From Nitrospirota bacterium (lineage in GTDB: Bacteria > Nitrospirota > Nitrospiria > Nitrospirales > Nitrospiraceae): a stretch of 64,000 nucleotides of DNA. The translations under genes and the position numbers were made by a program. The notes beneath the pieces were generated by a model. That model saw only the letters and a program-made list of their open reading frames with translations. It did no database searches and was not told the origin of the DNA. Below, in pieces: positions 62,134 through 64,000 of this stretch. Where the stretch lies: contig SCVN01000020.1 in the NCBI GenBank assembly GCA_004296885.1, positions 1 to 64,000 on the forward strand, given 5' to 3'. The stretch's first letter is position 1. Each line of letters begins with the position of its first letter.

Positions 62134-62139
62134 AGGCGA

Positions 62140-62168
62140 ATCCTAGCGGCCTGCTGACAGGCTGTCAA
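62140..62168 (-). promoter_or_regulatory. Promoter of the DUF192 gene
   Basis: Minus strand: TTGACA (62168-62163), 17-base spacer, TAGGAT (62145-62140). The A of the ATG is 7 bases after the -10 box. Confidence 0.6.
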
Positions 62169-62183
62169 GGAGCGGAGCCTGCA

Positions 62184-62213
62184 TTGACAATCGCTGCGGG
62201 GGCGGGCTAGGGT
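62184..62213 (+). promoter_or_regulatory. Promoter of the acyl-CoA ligase gene
   Basis: TTGACA (62184-62189), 18-base spacer, TAGGGT (62208-62213). It is back to back with the DUF192 promoter, with 15 bases between the two -35 boxes. Confidence 0.5.
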
Positions 62214-62235
62214 ACCCTGAGTGTGTGTGGACAGA

Positions 62236-63936
62236 ATGGATCCGATCTGGATTAGACAGTACGACCCCGGTGTCCCTGCGGCTCTTTCTTATCCCGACAG
62301 CACCCTTCCCGATCTGCTGACCCAGGCCGCGACACGGTATCCTGGCCGGGCGGCGATTCATTTCTACGGCAACGAAATCCATTATGTCGAACTGGACCGA
62401 CTCGCACATCGTTTTGCGCGCGCACTGAGAGAGCTGCAGATGGAACCGGGCAGTGCGGTTGGGCTTATGCTGCCGAACATGCCACAGACGGTCATCGGCT
62501 ATTATGGGAGCCTGCGGGCCGGCGTGAGGGTGACGCCAATCAATCCCCTGTACGTCGAAAGCGAAATCGAACACCAAGTGCAAGATGCCGGGTGCGAGAC
62601 GATCGTGGTGTTGGACCACCTGTACCAGCGTGTTCAGCCGTTGATCGGGCGCACCGGCTTGAAACGGGTCATTGTCACCGGCGTCGAGGACTACCTGCCT
62701 ACAATCAAGCGCCTGTTGTACCCCTGGCAGGCCATGAAGGAGGGGCAGCGCACCCCCGCGGTGCTGGGCTCTGGAACCGTCCGTCTGCGGGACCTTATGA
62801 CCGGATCGGATGCGCCGCTGGGGGTGTTGATGAAGCCGGACGACGTGGCCTTGTTGCAGTACACAGGCGGAACGACCGGCGTTCCCAAGGGAGTGGCGCT
62901 CACCCATCGGAACCTGTTGAGCAATGCCTGGCAATGCCGGAGCTGGATGCCGTCATTGCGAGAAGGGGCAGAAGTGTTCCTCGCCGTTCTTCCATTTTTC
63001 CATGTCTACGGTATGAGTGTCTGCCAGAATCTGGCGATCGCGGTTGGGGGCTGTCAGGTGTTGCTGCCCCGCTTTCAGATGACGGAGGTGCTCAAGGTCA
63101 TCCAACGCGAACGGGTCACGGTGTTTCCCGGCATCCCGGCCATGTATCAAGCCATCAACAACTATCAACATCTGGAGCGGTACGATCTCCGATCCATTCG
63201 CATCTGTATCAGTGGGGCTGGTCCGTTGCCGCCGTCGGTCCAGGAGCGATTTGAAGCGATTACAGGGGCGCGGTTGGTCGAGGGCTATGGGTTGACTGAA
63301 GCCAGCCCGGTGACCCACGTCAATCCGATCAGCCCGCTGCCGGGCCATCAACGAACTGGCAGCATCGGGCTGCCGCTGCCGGATACCCAGGCCAAGGTCG
63401 TGGATATGGAGACCGGCGATAAGGAACTGCCCCCGGGAGAAGTTGGCGAGTTGGTGGTGCGGGGGCCTCAAGTGATGTTCGGCTATTGGAAGCACGAAGA
63501 TGAAAGCAGGCAGGTGCTCCGGAACGGCTGGCTATATACGGGTGATCTGGCGTGGATGGATGCCGAAGGGTTTTTCTACATCGCGGATCGTAAGAAGGAC
63601 ATGATCAAATCGGGAGGGGAGAACGTTTATCCACGCGAGGTCGAGGAAACGCTCCTCCGGCACGGTAAGGTGAAGGATGCGGTGGTGGTCGGGTTGCCAC
63701 AAGGATTGCGCGGAGAGCTCATCAAGGCCTACGTCGTCTTAAAAGAGGGGGCTCAGGCGAGTGCGGCGGAGATCCTGGAACATTGTCGCCAGCACCTGGC
63801 AAAATTCAAGGTGCCCAAGAAGGTGGAGTTTCGGCAGGATCTCCCCAAGACGTTGGTGGGCAAGGTGCTCCGGCGCGTGCTGATCGAAGAGGAGCGGAAG
63901 AAGGGGGCGCTGAAGGCGGGCGACGAAGCGGAATGA
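62236..63936 (+). CDS. fadD: Long-chain fatty acid-CoA ligase (AMP-forming)
   Basis: This protein of 566 residues activates a carboxylic acid with ATP and CoA. The P-loop-like YTGGTTGVPKGVALTH (from residue 209), YGLTEASPVTH, GWLYTGDLAWMD and the C-terminal KDMIKSGGENVYPREVEE and LPKTLVGKVLRR motifs are all present. ATG 62236 gives MDPIWIRQYDPGVP, the usual family start; GTG 62221 would be leaderless from the promoter above. Long-chain fatty acid is the likely substrate, inferred from the family. Confidence 0.92.
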   Translation: MDPIWIRQYDPGVPAALSYPDSTLPDLLTQAATRYPGRAAIHFYGNEIHYVELDRLAHRFARALRELQMEPGSAVGLMLPNMPQTVIGYYGSLRAGVRVTPINPLYVESEIEHQVQDAGCETIVVLDHLYQRVQPLIGRTGLKRVIVTGVEDYLPTIKRLLYPWQAMKEGQRTPAVLGSGTVRLRDLMTGSDAPLGVLMKPDDVALLQYTGGTTGVPKGVALTHRNLLSNAWQCRSWMPSLREGAEVFLAVLPFFHVYGMSVCQNLAIAVGGCQVLLPRFQMTEVLKVIQRERVTVFPGIPAMYQAINNYQHLERYDLRSIRICISGAGPLPPSVQERFEAITGARLVEGYGLTEASPVTHVNPISPLPGHQRTGSIGLPLPDTQAKVVDMETGDKELPPGEVGELVVRGPQVMFGYWKHEDESRQVLRNGWLYTGDLAWMDAEGFFYIADRKKDMIKSGGENVYPREVEETLLRHGKVKDAVVVGLPQGLRGELIKAYVVLKEGAQASAAEILEHCRQHLAKFKVPKKVEFRQDLPKTLVGKVLRRVLIEEERKKGALKAGDEAE

Positions 63937-64000
63937 GCGGCCGGGAGGAAGCAGGCCCGCTTGCATTTGTCCGTAGGCCTGTGTAATTTTGTGGCGATGT

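Noticed and set aside
1-64000. CRISPR arrays, tRNA or rRNA genes, transposases and phage genes
   Set aside because: I looked through the gaps and found no regular spaced repeats, no tRNA-like cloverleaf ends and no transposase or integrase motifs; a covariance search would be needed to exclude small RNAs.

Overview
The window is GC-rich (about 60 % by eye) and gene-dense. It almost certainly comes from a nitrite-oxidising Nitrospira (phylum Nitrospirota). It opens with the end of a nitrite oxidoreductase alpha subunit (nxrA) and a complete nxrB, and it carries Nitrospira-type cytochrome bd-like oxidases, two NxrC-like gamma subunits with a TorD-like chaperone, many c-type cytochromes and copper proteins. 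Nearly everything is on the + strand. No rRNA, tRNA, CRISPR array, transposase or phage gene was seen.

Layout. (1) 1-11.2 kb: nxrA end, nxrB, a membrane four-helix sensor-like protein, a giant three-module multicopper oxidase with its own promoter and terminator, and two related cupredoxin-like periplasmic proteins flanking a HEAT-repeat protein. (2) 11.4-26.6 kb: a methyltransferase, then a long co-directional respiratory cluster. It contains a DUF420 protein, a tandem PCP_red-domain protein, membrane proteins, two paralogous bd-like oxidase large subunits, a DUF3047 protein, two membrane-anchored SUMF1/FGE-like proteins, three tiny single-span membrane proteins, three membrane-associated cytochromes c (the last fused to an NxrC-like haem b domain) and a strong terminator. 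(3) 26.7-34.4 kb: mobA (molybdenum cofactor), a family 9 glycosyltransferase, argS, tgt, yajC, secD and secF. (4) 34.4-40.6 kb: a triple-PAS histidine kinase with an NtrC-type sigma-54 activator, then a convergent WD40 protein. (5) 40.8-54.5 kb: what looks like an NXR maturation and electron-transfer island. It has an HExxH/zinc-ribbon protein, a four-cluster ferredoxin, a TorD-like chaperone, an NxrC gamma subunit, a B12-binding radical SAM enzyme, a polytopic membrane protein, a TPR protein, TatA, an NHL-repeat protein, a second NxrC-like subunit, a PDZ protein and two paralogous pentahaem cytochromes. (6) 54.5-64 kb: a small beta-helix-like protein, a K+-independent H+-pyrophosphatase, Pup (prokaryotic ubiquitin-like protein), recJ, a bifunctional (p)ppGpp synthetase/hydrolase, a DUF192 protein and an acyl-CoA ligase.

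How the parts fit together. Nitrite electrons from periplasmic NXR would pass through the NxrC-type haem b subunits and the soluble or anchored cytochromes c (and possibly the cupredoxins) to the bd-like oxidases. MobA, the TorD-like chaperone, the ferredoxin, TatA and perhaps the HExxH protein would serve assembly and export of the Mo enzyme. The H+-pyrophosphatase adds proton-motive force.

Most notable for follow-up: the uncharacterised HExxH/zinc-ribbon protein beside the NXR assembly genes; the three unannotated small membrane ORFs before the second bd-like oxidase, one antisense with its own promoter; the NxrC-like domain that has lost its axial Met; the cysteine cluster in the sigma-54 activator; the tandem PCP_red protein; and an isolated, very actinobacteria-like Pup.
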